Below, piece after piece: positions 23,809 through 31,791 of a stretch of 39,527 nucleotides of DNA. The DNA lies in assembly GCA_016290905.1 (NCBI GenBank), contig JAEEVO010000017.1:1-39527 (forward strand). The letters are read 5' to 3'. The DNA comes from Lachnospiraceae bacterium. Lineage in GTDB: Bacteria; Bacillota; Clostridia; Lachnospirales; Lachnospiraceae. Each line of letters starts with the position of its first letter. Position 1 is the first letter of the stretch. Below the pieces are notes generated by a model. It saw only the letters and a program-made list of their open reading frames with translations. It had not been told where the DNA came from and ran no database searches. The position numbers and the translations under genes are program-made.

Positions 23809-24990
23809 TCATCCGAGGCTTGCACGGTAGATTGCGAGCATATCTTCTTCATGAAGGAGCTTTGCGGAACCCATTGCACCGCCGACACCGAGAGCACATT
23901 TGCGTGCCATTTCCTTAAGGTCATCCTCTGTAGCGTTTACTCCGAGTTCTTTTAAGTTGGTAGGCATCTTTATTTCACGATAGAATGCCTCAACGGCTTC
24001 AATACCTTTTAATGCAGTTTCTTCGTCTGAACCGGTATCTGCAACTCCCATTACGTTTATTGCAAATTTTTTGAATCTGGGAAGACAGTCTTTGTATACG
24101 TATCTTGCCCAGCTGCCCCAGATGGCTGCGAGGCCGGCACCGTGAGCTACGTCATAAAGACCACCGAGCTCATGTTCGAGCTTGTGAGTCATCCAGTCGC
24201 CGCCGTCGTTACCGCATCCGGTAAGTCCGTTATGGGAAAGGCTTCCCGCCCACATAACCTCGGCTCTTGCATCATAATTCTTCGGATCCTTTACAAGTAT
24301 CAGGGCGTTTTCCTTAACGGTCCTTAACAGACCTTCGGCTAAGGAATCGGTAATCTCCATGTTACCGCCGTTTGTAAAATATCTTTCCATTGTGTGCATC
24401 ATGATATCGGTACATCCGCAGGCTGTCTGATAATTGGGAAGCGTCATAGTAAGCTCGGGATTAAGTATGGCAAATCTGGGCCTGCAGTAATCACTTGAAT
24501 ATCCGCGCTTAACAAGTCCGTCTTCCTTGGTGATAACGGAGGAATCGCTCATTTCGCTGCCGGTTGCGGCCAATGTAAGAACGACTCCCAAAGGAAGACA
24601 AGATTCTGCTTTCTTCTTGTAGTCATAGAGATCCCATACATCGCCCTCGTTCGTAACGCCGTATCCTATGGCTTTGGCCGAGTCGATGGCGCTTCCGCCG
24701 CCTACCGCAAGCAGAAAGTCGACATTTTCTTTTTTACAGAGCTCTATGCCTTCATATACAAGACTGAGATGCGGATTGGGAACGGCTCCTCCGAGAGTAA
24801 CATAGGAGATGCCGGCTTCATCAAGAAGATCGGTAACCTTCTTTAAAAGTCCCGAGCGGACAACGCTTCCTCCACCGTAATGGATGAGGACCTTTTTGCC
24901 GCCGAATTCCTTTATAAGCTCTGCTGTCTTAAGTTCGGTTCCTTTACCGAACAGCACCTTTGTAGGTGTATAATACTTGAAATTAAACAT
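23809..24990 (-). CDS. Iron-type alcohol dehydrogenase, butanol-dehydrogenase-like
   Basis: 393 residues; AGGAGGT precedes the ATG. NAD(P)-binding GGGS motifs (IHYGGGSVV, VGGGSAIDSAKAI) and the metal site (DIMMHTMERYF, HKLEHELGGLYDVAHGAGLA) are those of group III iron-dependent alcohol dehydrogenases. The closest type by eye is the NADPH-dependent butanol dehydrogenase BdhA/YqhD. It reduces aldehydes in fermentation or detoxification. It is divergent from the MATE gene. Confidence 0.9.
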   Translation of the reverse strand: MFNFKYYTPTKVLFGKGTELKTAELIKEFGGKKVLIHYGGGSVVRSGLLKKVTDLLDEAGISYVTLGGAVPNPHLSLVYEGIELCKKENVDFLLAVGGGSAIDSAKAIGYGVTNEGDVWDLYDYKKKAESCLPLGVVLTLAATGSEMSDSSVITKEDGLVKRGYSSDYCRPRFAILNPELTMTLPNYQTACGCTDIMMHTMERYFTNGGNMEITDSLAEGLLRTVKENALILVKDPKNYDARAEVMWAGSLSHNGLTGCGNDGGDWMTHKLEHELGGLYDVAHGAGLAAIWGSWARYVYKDCLPRFKKFAINVMGVADTGSDEETALKGIEAVEAFYREIKMPTNLKELGVNATEDDLKEMARKCALGVGGAMGSAKLLHEEDMLAIYRASLG

Positions 24991-25033
24991 GTTTACCTCC
25001 TCTATGTGTCACTATAGTTGTCATAATACTATG

Positions 25034-25062
25034 ATATAATAACAGATAAAAAATGCAACCAA
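25034..25062 (-). promoter_or_regulatory. Possible promoter for the alcohol dehydrogenase
   Basis: On the minus strand: TTGGTT (25062-25057), 17-bp spacer, TTATAT (25039-25034), about 44 bases before the ATG at 24990. A weaker match than others in the window; no Rex-type TTGTGA dyad was seen. Confidence 0.45.
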
Positions 25063-25102
25063 TATTTTTATACAAGAAATGTAGTTTATTGTAAGCTGTT
25101 TC

Positions 25103-25131
25103 TTGACTGGAGAGAGTGCGAGTGTTATAAT
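25103..25131 (+). promoter_or_regulatory. Promoter for the MATE gene
   Basis: TTGACT (25103-25108), 17-bp spacer, TATAAT (25126-25131), 34 bases before ATG 25165. Confidence 0.85.
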
Positions 25132-25164
25132 AGAGCGGATTTTTGCAAATGGAGTGTTTTGATC

Positions 25165-26532
25165 ATGCCGATAGAAAAAAATTTTACTGAAGGAAAAATA
25201 TTGGGACCGCTCATGAAGTTTGCGCTTCCCGTAATGTTTGCCATGTTCCTGCAGGCAATGTACGGAGCAGTGGACCTTTTTGTCGTAGGTAAGTTTGCAA
25301 CTCCCGAGGATGTCTCGGCAGTTTCGACAGGTTCCCAGATCATGCTTACGCTTGGAAATCTCATAATCAGTCTTGCCATGGGTACGACCATTTATTTCGG
25401 TCAGCAGATAGGAATGGGAAATGCAAAAAAGGGTGGTGCGATCATCGGTGCGAGCATTGCGCTGTTTGCAACGATAGGAATGGCGACGTCGGTGATAATA
25501 CCGATTTCGGCGAACGGTATTGCAACGATAATGAAGGCTCCCGAAGATGCTTTTTCGAAGACTGTCGATTACATAATGATATGCGGGGCCGGAATGCTGG
25601 CTATCGTTTCCTATAACCTGATAGGAGCGATCTTTAGGAGCATGGGAGATTCAAAGACACCTTTGATGACGGTTGCGATAGCATGTGGATTTAACATTGC
25701 GGGAGATCTTGTACTCATAGCGGGTTTCGGGCTCGGCGCAAAGGGAGCGGCGATAGCGACGGTTGCCGCACAGCTTTTGAGTGTGGTTTTCTCAATGCTG
25801 ATAATCAGGAAAAAAGAGTTTCCGTTTGAATTTAATATAAAGATGATAAGATTTGACGGAGAGATAATAGGAAGGGTACTGAAGCTGGGAGTCCCGATAG
25901 CGCTTCAGGATTTCCTTGTGGGAATATCCTTCCTTGTGCTGCAGGCCATAGTGAACAGCCTCGGGGTTACGGCTTCGGCGGGAGTCGGAGTGGCACAGAA
26001 GGTATGCGGTTTCATCATGCTTGTGCCCGGCTCGTTCATGCAGTCCATTTCCGCATTTGTAGCTCAGAATATCGGAGCGGGAAAGACGGACAGGGCTTTG
26101 AAGGCTCTGAAAAGCACGATTGCCGTCTCTTTCATTTTCGGTGTAGCAATGTTTGCGTTTGCCTTCTTTAAGGGTGATCTGCTCACGGGGCTTTTTGCAA
26201 AGGATGAGGAAGTCATCCTTGCAGGCGCGGAGTATTTAAAAGCCTATGCCATTGATTGTCTGTTCACATGCTTCCTTTTCTGTTTCATAGGTTTTTACAA
26301 TGGCAGGGGAAACACTGCATTTGTAATGACTCAGGGTCTGATCGGAGCTTTTGCGGTACGTATCCCGGTAAGCCTTATAATGTGCAACTGGGAGCCGGTT
26401 TCGCTTTTCCATATAGGACTTGCAACTCCCTGTTCGACGGTTGTCCAGATAGTGCTTTGCTTTGGATTCTATGCTTTGATCAAGAAAAAAGGGACTTCGG
26501 TTGCGGTGATGTCGAAAGTAAACGGTGAATGA
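25165..26532 (+). CDS. MATE-family multidrug/cation exporter
   Basis: 455 residues from ATG 25165, chosen for GGAG 10 bases upstream. It has about 12 membrane helices in two halves, with the typical MATE opening (ILGPLMKFALPVMFAMFLQA then MYGAVDLFVVG) and LRS/MGDSKTP and GVAQKV segments. It exports organic cations or drugs in exchange for Na+ or H+; the substrate is unknown. A small gene starts one base after its stop. Confidence 0.9.
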   Translation: MPIEKNFTEGKILGPLMKFALPVMFAMFLQAMYGAVDLFVVGKFATPEDVSAVSTGSQIMLTLGNLIISLAMGTTIYFGQQIGMGNAKKGGAIIGASIALFATIGMATSVIIPISANGIATIMKAPEDAFSKTVDYIMICGAGMLAIVSYNLIGAIFRSMGDSKTPLMTVAIACGFNIAGDLVLIAGFGLGAKGAAIATVAAQLLSVVFSMLIIRKKEFPFEFNIKMIRFDGEIIGRVLKLGVPIALQDFLVGISFLVLQAIVNSLGVTASAGVGVAQKVCGFIMLVPGSFMQSISAFVAQNIGAGKTDRALKALKSTIAVSFIFGVAMFAFAFFKGDLLTGLFAKDEEVILAGAEYLKAYAIDCLFTCFLFCFIGFYNGRGNTAFVMTQGLIGAFAVRIPVSLIMCNWEPVSLFHIGLATPCSTVVQIVLCFGFYALIKKKGTSVAVMSKVNGE

Positions 26533-26533
26533 G

Positions 26534-26818
26534 ATGAACGGACATGATGACTGGATAAGAGCCAAGGAAAGGCTTGTGGGGTCGATCGCTGAGCTTGGAT
26601 TTCCGAGGGAACTGGGCGAGGAGGTCGCCAGACAGCTCGGAGGCATCAAGGCTATGGAAAGAATGACGGCGTATCTTGGTTACGTAAAGCCGCGGAGCGC
26701 AGAAATAATAGTTGACGAGATGCTTGCAATATGCAGTGAGATAGATACATGGAGAAAAAAGAAAGAAGCAGAGGAGGCAAATGCCGCCTATACCGATATG
26801 CTTAATGATAGATTTTAA
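26534..26818 (+). CDS. Small helical cytoplasmic protein coupled to the MATE gene
   Basis: 94 residues from ATG 26534, one base after the MATE stop (a GTG at 26525 would overlap it). Helical, with LGFPRELGEEVARQLGGIKA, AYLGYVKPRSAEIIVDEMLA and a charged C-terminus WRKKKEAEEANAAY. No family recognised. The position suggests translational coupling and a role linked to the exporter. A strong terminator follows. Confidence 0.75.
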   Translation: MNGHDDWIRAKERLVGSIAELGFPRELGEEVARQLGGIKAMERMTAYLGYVKPRSAEIIVDEMLAICSEIDTWRKKKEAEEANAAYTDMLNDRF

Positions 26819-26844
26819 TCATAGGACTGTCTGTCCGGCAGGAA

Positions 26845-26880
26845 AAGAGTGAGGTGCTTTTTACCTCACTCTTATTTTTT
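26845..26880 (+). terminator. Intrinsic terminator after the MATE operon
   Basis: AAGAGTGAGGT, loop of seven bases, ACCTCACTCTT, then ATTTTTT: a perfect 11-bp stem. Confidence 0.92.
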
Positions 26881-26916
26881 GGAATTGTTAGATTACTGTT
26901 TTTGTTATAGAAATAA

Positions 26917-26945
26917 TTGACTTAAGACTCGAAATTTGCTATAAT
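26917..26945 (+). promoter_or_regulatory. Promoter for the sensor kinase operon
   Basis: TTGACT (26917-26922), 17-bp spacer, TATAAT (26940-26945), 67 bases before ATG 27013. Confidence 0.88.
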
Positions 26946-27012
26946 TAATCAAGTATTATTTGAATTTCTCACATAATTTTACATAACAGATCCTTAAGAA
27001 AGGAGCTGCAAA

Positions 27013-30000
27013 ATGAAAAAGACAAGAATAAAAAGCGGAAAAAGGATAAATATTTTCCAGGTATTTAAAAGACTAAAGACGGGACAGAAGATTTTGTATG
27101 TACTTTGGCCTCTTGTTCTTATCATACTTCTTACTCAAAATTTTTTCGCTTTCCAAAAACTTGGAGATTACCAGATAGATTCCATAACGCATGATATTAC
27201 TCTGCATATGCAGGCGGAGTTTGAAAAATACCTGCTCCCTGTAGAAACCCTGATAAACGGACTTGCAACAAATGTTGAGAGCAGGATGGATAATGGGGCT
27301 GGTGCTGCGGAAATAGAAAATTATCTTGTAGAACAGACTGAGCTTATGACCGGGGAATTTTCAAAGGATTCCACAGGTCTTTACGGGTATATCAACGGAA
27401 CATATATTGACGGGGCGCACTGGGTACCGCCCGATGACTATGATCCGGAAAAGAGAGACTGGTATATAGAGACTTTGGCAGCCGGAAAAAGGGTAGCTTA
27501 TGTTTCGCCTTATATAGATATGATGACCGGAGATTCCAGTGTGACTGTCTCAAAGCTGTTAAAGGACGGGAAAAATGTTATTGCTCTTGACCTTAAGGTT
27601 GATTCTCTCCAAAGAATTGTTGACAGGATGATGTCCGAATCAATCGCCGATGCTCATAAAGAGGAAGATTTCGAAGATTCTATAGGGCAGACAAAAGGAA
27701 AATATGTCATGATACTTGACAAGAGCGGTAAAATAGTAGTTCATACTGACAGAGCATTCGGAGGACAGAATATTCGTGAGATAGCTATTGAACCGTTTAC
27801 GTCGATAGCAAAAAATATACTTGATGAAAACAAAAGCATATTCAGGATAAAATATGACGGAACTACCGACTCACTTACAGTTATAAGCCTTAATGATGAC
27901 TGGTATGCTGTTTCGGCTGTCGATTATGATGATACATTCGGAAGAGTTATCAGGAATACGATTTATACTGCGGTTATTTCCGTGGTAGTCATTGTGCTTT
28001 TGACTATAGCTTTGTTCAATGCGGCTTCATATGCCATGAAGGCAGAGGACGACAGGAGAAATACCGGCGCTCTGTCGGGAATATATGCGGCTGTATATAA
28101 GATACATCCCAAAGAGGATATCTATGAAAGGATACAGGGTACCTCGAAAAAGGTTAACAGTGTAGTACCTCAGGCGGGAAATAACGCGCAGGAGTACTTT
28201 TATGATTCTCTGAAGATAACGACAAACGGCGAAAATATGGACAAATTACGGGAATTTGTCGACATGAGCACGCTTGACGTCCGTTTGAAGGATTGTAAAT
28301 CAATTACCATGGAGTATATAAATACCCAGAATAAATGGTGTCGGGAGCGATTCGTTGTAGCGGAGAGGGATGATGACGGAAGCATAGATACAGTTCTCTG
28401 GGTTGTTGAGGAGATTGATGCCGAAAAACGTTCAAGAGAAGAACTTATAAAGTATTCGAATGAACTGGAGGAGGCCTGGGAGAAAGCCGAGGAGGCAAGA
28501 TTTGAGGCTGAAAATGCCAACAAGGCAAAGAGTGATTTCCTCGCAAATATGTCTCATGAGATTCGTACGCCTATCAATACCGTACTGGGACTTGATACCA
28601 TGATCTTAAGAGAGAGCGGTGATGAGCAGATAAGAAAATATGCCCTTAATATACAGAACGCCGGACAGAGCCTTCTCTCGATCATAAATGATATCCTTGA
28701 TCTTTCCAAGATTGAATCGGGAAAGATGGATATAGTACCGGTTGATTATGATGTGGCAAGCCTGATTAATGATGTGAGCAATATGATAATGCCCAAGGCT
28801 GATACAAAGGGGCTGGAGTTTGAGCTTAAGATCGATCCCGGAATACCGAGCAGATTGTTCGGTGATGATGTGCGTATCAGACAGATACTGATAAATCTGC
28901 TTACGAATGCAGTAAAATACACCAATACCGGAACGGTAACCCTGGCCATAAACGCGGAGAACAGGGAAGACGAAACGATGCTCACCTGTTCCGTAACGGA
29001 TACCGGTATCGGTATTGCTAAAGAAGATCTTAATAAGCTTTTTGAAGCCTTTGTACGTATAGAAGAAAAGAGAAACCGTAATATTGAAGGAACAGGACTT
29101 GGGATCAATATCGTATCAAATCTCCTTAACCTTATGGACAGTCATCTGGAGGTTGAGAGTGAATACGGTAAAGGTTCCGAATTCCGGTTTACGATAAGCC
29201 AGAAGGTTATAGATACAGAGCCGATCGGAGATCTGGAAAAGAGGATAAGGGATCACGCTGTTGAATACAGTTACGAAACAGGATTTATCATCCCGGATGT
29301 CAACCTGCTCGTGGTAGACGACAATGAAATGAACCGCTATGTGTTCAGGTCCCTGCTTAAAGATATGGAATGCAATATAGATGAGGCCGACAGGGGTTAT
29401 AAGTGTCTTGAACTTGTTAAAGACAAAAAGTACGATATCATCTTTATGGATCATATGATGCCCGAGATGGACGGTATAGAGACATTCCATAAGCTCAGGG
29501 AAATGAAGGATTCACCCAATGTTGATACACCGGTTATCATACTTACGGCAAATGCCATAACGGGTGCTAAGGAAATGTATCTTTCCGAAGGCTTTGATGA
29601 TTTCCTGACGAAGCCCATAGTACCCGAGAAGCTGGAGAAGCTGATAGACGAGCTGATACCCGCCGAGCGTAAGAAGCCCGTACACAGAAAAGCAGATAAT
29701 CCCAAAGCCGAAAATCCGTCTTCCGATGAATTGCCGGCAGTTGAAGGCGTGGACTGGGATTATGCGCTGCTTAAGCTTAAAAAGACAGAAATCCTTAAAG
29801 GCGTGATCAAAGACTTCCGTCTGATGGCCAATCCGGAAATGAAAGCTTTAAAAGACATGTACGATAAGGTATTGACTAATGATGACAATGACGGTTATAA
29901 TGATTATCGTATCAAAGTACATGCAATGAAGAATTCTGCGGCAATGTGCGGCGCGCTTCAGGTTTCGTCTCTTGCAAGAGTATTGGAATTTGCGGCAAGG

Positions 30001-30363
30001 GATTTGGATAAGGACACAATGATTGCTGTGATGCCCGTGTTTGAACGTGAATGGCAGAAGCTTAAAAAGCTTCTTGATGATGCATTTGCGAGTGAAGCGG
30101 AGAAAGGAACTGCCTCGGAAGGTTCCGCCGGGGATGTCGGAGAAGCGGACAAGGTAATTGACAGGGGGCTTTTCGCACAGTATCTTGAAACCCTCGGCGG
30201 GGCCATGGAAGAGCTTGACACCGATACAGCCGACGCCATAATGGAGGAGCTGGCGGGATACCGGTTTGAACCCGAAGAACAGGAGATAATCGAACAGTTG
30301 ATGGTAGCAGTTAAGAATCTGGATATTGACGCATCGGCAGAACTGATCGCTAAGCTTAGATAA
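27013..30363 (+). CDS. Hybrid sensor histidine kinase: Cache, PAS-like, HisKA, HATPase, REC, HPt
   Basis: 1116 residues; AAAGGAGC precedes the ATG. A membrane helix at about 28-48, an extracytoplasmic Cache-type sensor (about 50-320, with PEKRDWYIETLAAGKRVAYV), a second helix (about 320-345), a PAS-like domain (350-480) and a short coiled coil. Then HisKA with phospho-His H515 (SHEIRTP), HATPase (NLLTNAVKYT, DTGIGI, GTGLGI), a receiver with D813 (FMDHMMPEMDG) and a C-terminal HPt with H970 (KVHAMKNSA). A complete phosphorelay is thus in one protein. The ligand is unknown; Cache domains often bind amino or organic acids. The response regulator follows 18 bases on. Confidence 0.93.
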   Translation: MKKTRIKSGKRINIFQVFKRLKTGQKILYVLWPLVLIILLTQNFFAFQKLGDYQIDSITHDITLHMQAEFEKYLLPVETLINGLATNVESRMDNGAGAAEIENYLVEQTELMTGEFSKDSTGLYGYINGTYIDGAHWVPPDDYDPEKRDWYIETLAAGKRVAYVSPYIDMMTGDSSVTVSKLLKDGKNVIALDLKVDSLQRIVDRMMSESIADAHKEEDFEDSIGQTKGKYVMILDKSGKIVVHTDRAFGGQNIREIAIEPFTSIAKNILDENKSIFRIKYDGTTDSLTVISLNDDWYAVSAVDYDDTFGRVIRNTIYTAVISVVVIVLLTIALFNAASYAMKAEDDRRNTGALSGIYAAVYKIHPKEDIYERIQGTSKKVNSVVPQAGNNAQEYFYDSLKITTNGENMDKLREFVDMSTLDVRLKDCKSITMEYINTQNKWCRERFVVAERDDDGSIDTVLWVVEEIDAEKRSREELIKYSNELEEAWEKAEEARFEAENANKAKSDFLANMSHEIRTPINTVLGLDTMILRESGDEQIRKYALNIQNAGQSLLSIINDILDLSKIESGKMDIVPVDYDVASLINDVSNMIMPKADTKGLEFELKIDPGIPSRLFGDDVRIRQILINLLTNAVKYTNTGTVTLAINAENREDETMLTCSVTDTGIGIAKEDLNKLFEAFVRIEEKRNRNIEGTGLGINIVSNLLNLMDSHLEVESEYGKGSEFRFTISQKVIDTEPIGDLEKRIRDHAVEYSYETGFIIPDVNLLVVDDNEMNRYVFRSLLKDMECNIDEADRGYKCLELVKDKKYDIIFMDHMMPEMDGIETFHKLREMKDSPNVDTPVIILTANAITGAKEMYLSEGFDDFLTKPIVPEKLEKLIDELIPAERKKPVHRKADNPKAENPSSDELPAVEGVDWDYALLKLKKTEILKGVIKDFRLMANPEMKALKDMYDKVLTNDDNDGYNDYRIKVHAMKNSAAMCGALQVSSLARVLEFAARDLDKDTMIAVMPVFEREWQKLKKLLDDAFASEAEKGTASEGSAGDVGEADKVIDRGLFAQYLETLGGAMEELDTDTADAIMEELAGYRFEPEEQEIIEQLMVAVKNLDIDASAELIAKLR

Positions 30364-30381
30364 CAAGGATGGGGTGACATT

Positions 30382-31188
30382 ATGAAGAAGAAAATATTAC
30401 TGGTTGGAAAGATTTCAGAGATTTTGGGCAGCATTCATGAGACACTGGATGCCGAATTTGATGTGCAGCTTTGCTCTCCCCAGCTTAATACCGTGGCAGG
30501 AATGGTAAAGGTGCTTCGTCCTTCGGTAATGCTTGTTTGTACGATAGGGGTTTACGATCTTGATCATGACTTTACGAGCTGGATAAACCAGAATTACGTA
30601 AATATGCCTGTGATTTTCATAGCCAAGAAGGATGATATTGATGAGATAAAGAAGAAGTGCTTTACCGACAGATATACTTTTCTTAGTACACCCATAAACC
30701 TTGAGACTATCTTTAAAACCTGCAAGAGAATAATTGACAGGGTAGGAGATATTGTAGAAATTGAGAAACCTGCCAATAAAAGCGAGAATCAGATAGTGGA
30801 AGAGAAGAAGAAACAGATCCTTACCATCGATGATTCACCCATTGTATTAAGATATGTAAAGAACATACTGAAAGATGAGTATGACATACTCCTGGCAACA
30901 AGCGGAGATATGGGTATCAAGAAGGCAAAGGAGGTAAAACCGGATCTTATTCTTCTTGATTATGAGATGCCGGTGATGGACGGGCACGAGGTTTTCCTTA
31001 ATCTGAAGGTTGATGAAGAAACCGAGAATATCCCGGTAATGTTCCTTACAAGTGTTTCGGATACCGATAAGGTGAAGGAAGTACTTAATCTGCATCCGGC
31101 AGGATATATCTTAAAACCGATTGATGCCGATCAGCTGCTCGGTAAGGTACATAAGGTGCTGGGGGAAGACTGGCAGATTATAAAGTAA
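30382..31188 (+). CDS. Two-receiver response regulator with a degenerate first receiver
   Basis: 268 residues in an operon with the kinase. Residues 1-125 have receiver-like fold and length, but the acidic pocket (VGK instead of DD) and the acceptor Asp (LVCTIG instead of LLD) are missing. Residues about 143-268 are a normal receiver: TIDDSP, D193 in LLDYEMPVMDG, and K245 in LKPID. There is no DNA-binding or enzymatic output domain, so output is probably by protein contact, as in CheY-like or phosphorelay intermediates. Confidence 0.88.
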   Translation: MKKKILLVGKISEILGSIHETLDAEFDVQLCSPQLNTVAGMVKVLRPSVMLVCTIGVYDLDHDFTSWINQNYVNMPVIFIAKKDDIDEIKKKCFTDRYTFLSTPINLETIFKTCKRIIDRVGDIVEIEKPANKSENQIVEEKKKQILTIDDSPIVLRYVKNILKDEYDILLATSGDMGIKKAKEVKPDLILLDYEMPVMDGHEVFLNLKVDEETENIPVMFLTSVSDTDKVKEVLNLHPAGYILKPIDADQLLGKVHKVLGEDWQIIK

Positions 31189-31208
31189 TAATATTTAAAG
31201 GCATTTTT

Positions 31209-31249
31209 AAACGCAAAACCCGGGATGACCTGTGGTTTTGCGTTTTATA
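31209..31249 (+). terminator. Terminator after the kinase-regulator operon
   Basis: AAACGCAAAACC, loop of 13 bases, GGTTTTGCGTTT, then TATAC: a 12-bp stem with a short T run. Confidence 0.75.
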
Positions 31250-31310
31250 CTATTTCATGTTATCAATTTAATTGATAACTGAGCATAAATTGTTTTTATT
31301 ATAAAACCTA

Positions 31311-31339
31311 TTGACATAGTAGGTAATATGTGTTATAAC
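31311..31339 (+). promoter_or_regulatory. Promoter of the metY leader
   Basis: TTGACA (31311-31316), 17-bp spacer, TATAAC (31334-31339). The leader transcript to the metY ATG is about 450 bases, long enough for the attenuator at 31450-31634. Confidence 0.88.
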
Positions 31340-31403
31340 TGGTACATCAGATGAAACAAGACCGATCACATAGAGCTGATCCAAACAGGAAGCGTCTGAT
31401 ATC

Positions 31404-31466
31404 ATGAGTGTAAGAAAATGTAAGATTTGTGGAAAGGAGGCGCTAAGATATGACAGATACATATAA
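31404..31466 (+). CDS. Possible short ORF with a CxxC motif in the metY leader
   Basis: ATG 31404 to TAA 31466 encodes 20 residues, MSVRKCKICGKEALRYDRYI, with AGGAAG 11 bases upstream. It overlaps the start and ribosome site of the Cys-Cys leader ORF at 31450 in another frame. It could tune translation of that leader or be chance. Confidence 0.35.
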   Translation: MSVRKCKICGKEALRYDRYI

Positions 31467-31572
31467 GAAAACTTATGTCATGTGTTGCCCACGAATGCAA
31501 AACTCCCGGGCAGAAAGTATGGCCGGGGCGTTCGATGAATATTTCATGCGCCTCGTAACTGAACGATGTTGA
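31450..31572 (+). CDS. Leader peptide A with Cys-Cys codons, upstream of metY
   Basis: 40 residues starting MTDTYKKTYVMCCPRMQNSR and ending in Cys, with a strong site GGAAAGGAGG 9 bases upstream. Cys12-Cys13 are coded TGT-TGC at 31483-31488. About 15 bases beyond lies CTCCCGGGCA (31503-31512), which can pair with TGCCCGGGAG (31602-31611), the 5' arm of the following terminator. A ribosome stalled at the Cys codons would leave CTCCCGGGCA free. No homologue is known to me; the role is inferred from layout. Confidence 0.7.
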   Translation: MTDTYKKTYVMCCPRMQNSRAESMAGAFDEYFMRLVTERC

Positions 31573-31634
31573 TCTTTAGAGAACACGATCTTCAAGCCAT
31601 TTGCCCGGGAGCAGTTATGTCTCGGGCTTTTTTT
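31503..31634 (+). promoter_or_regulatory. Attenuator A: alternative pairing and terminator before metY
   Basis: Terminator: GCCCGGGAG (31603-31611), nine-base loop, CTCGGGC (31621-31627), then seven T. Alternative: CTCCCGGGCA (31503-31512) with TGCCCGGGAG (31602-31611), ten perfect pairs. The two share the 31603-31611 strand and exclude each other. A further stem at about 31521-31553 lies between them. Expected logic: low Cys-tRNA stalls the ribosome, the antiterminator forms and metY is read. Confidence 0.7.
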
Positions 31635-31653
31635 AAAGAAGAGATCAGATGAT

Positions 31654-31684
31654 AAAGGATCCTTCACATACGCTCAGGATGACA
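31654..31684. repeat. Dispersed repeat family A, one arm plus a partial
   Basis: AAAGGATCCTTCACATACGC then TCAGGATGACA at 31654-31684, and a shortened GGACGTCAGGATGACA at 31687-31702. It lies between the attenuator and metY, so it is transcribed in the leader. Confidence 0.75.
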
Positions 31685-31791
31685 AAGGACGTCAGGATGA
31701 CAAAAAACCGATAATAATGAAGAAAAAGAAAGAAAAACCAAATAATAAAAAATACAGAACAATAACAGAGAATAAAAAGGAGATAGATATT

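Noticed and set aside
31340-31440. Possible SAM riboswitch upstream of metY
   Set aside because: The conserved S-box core segments are not present; only a short GATGAAAC resemblance and one stem (ATCAGA/TCTGAT) were seen.
31473-31667. Minus-strand open frame of 64 codons over attenuator A
   Set aside because: It is the reverse of the leader hairpins; no ribosome site and no matching family.
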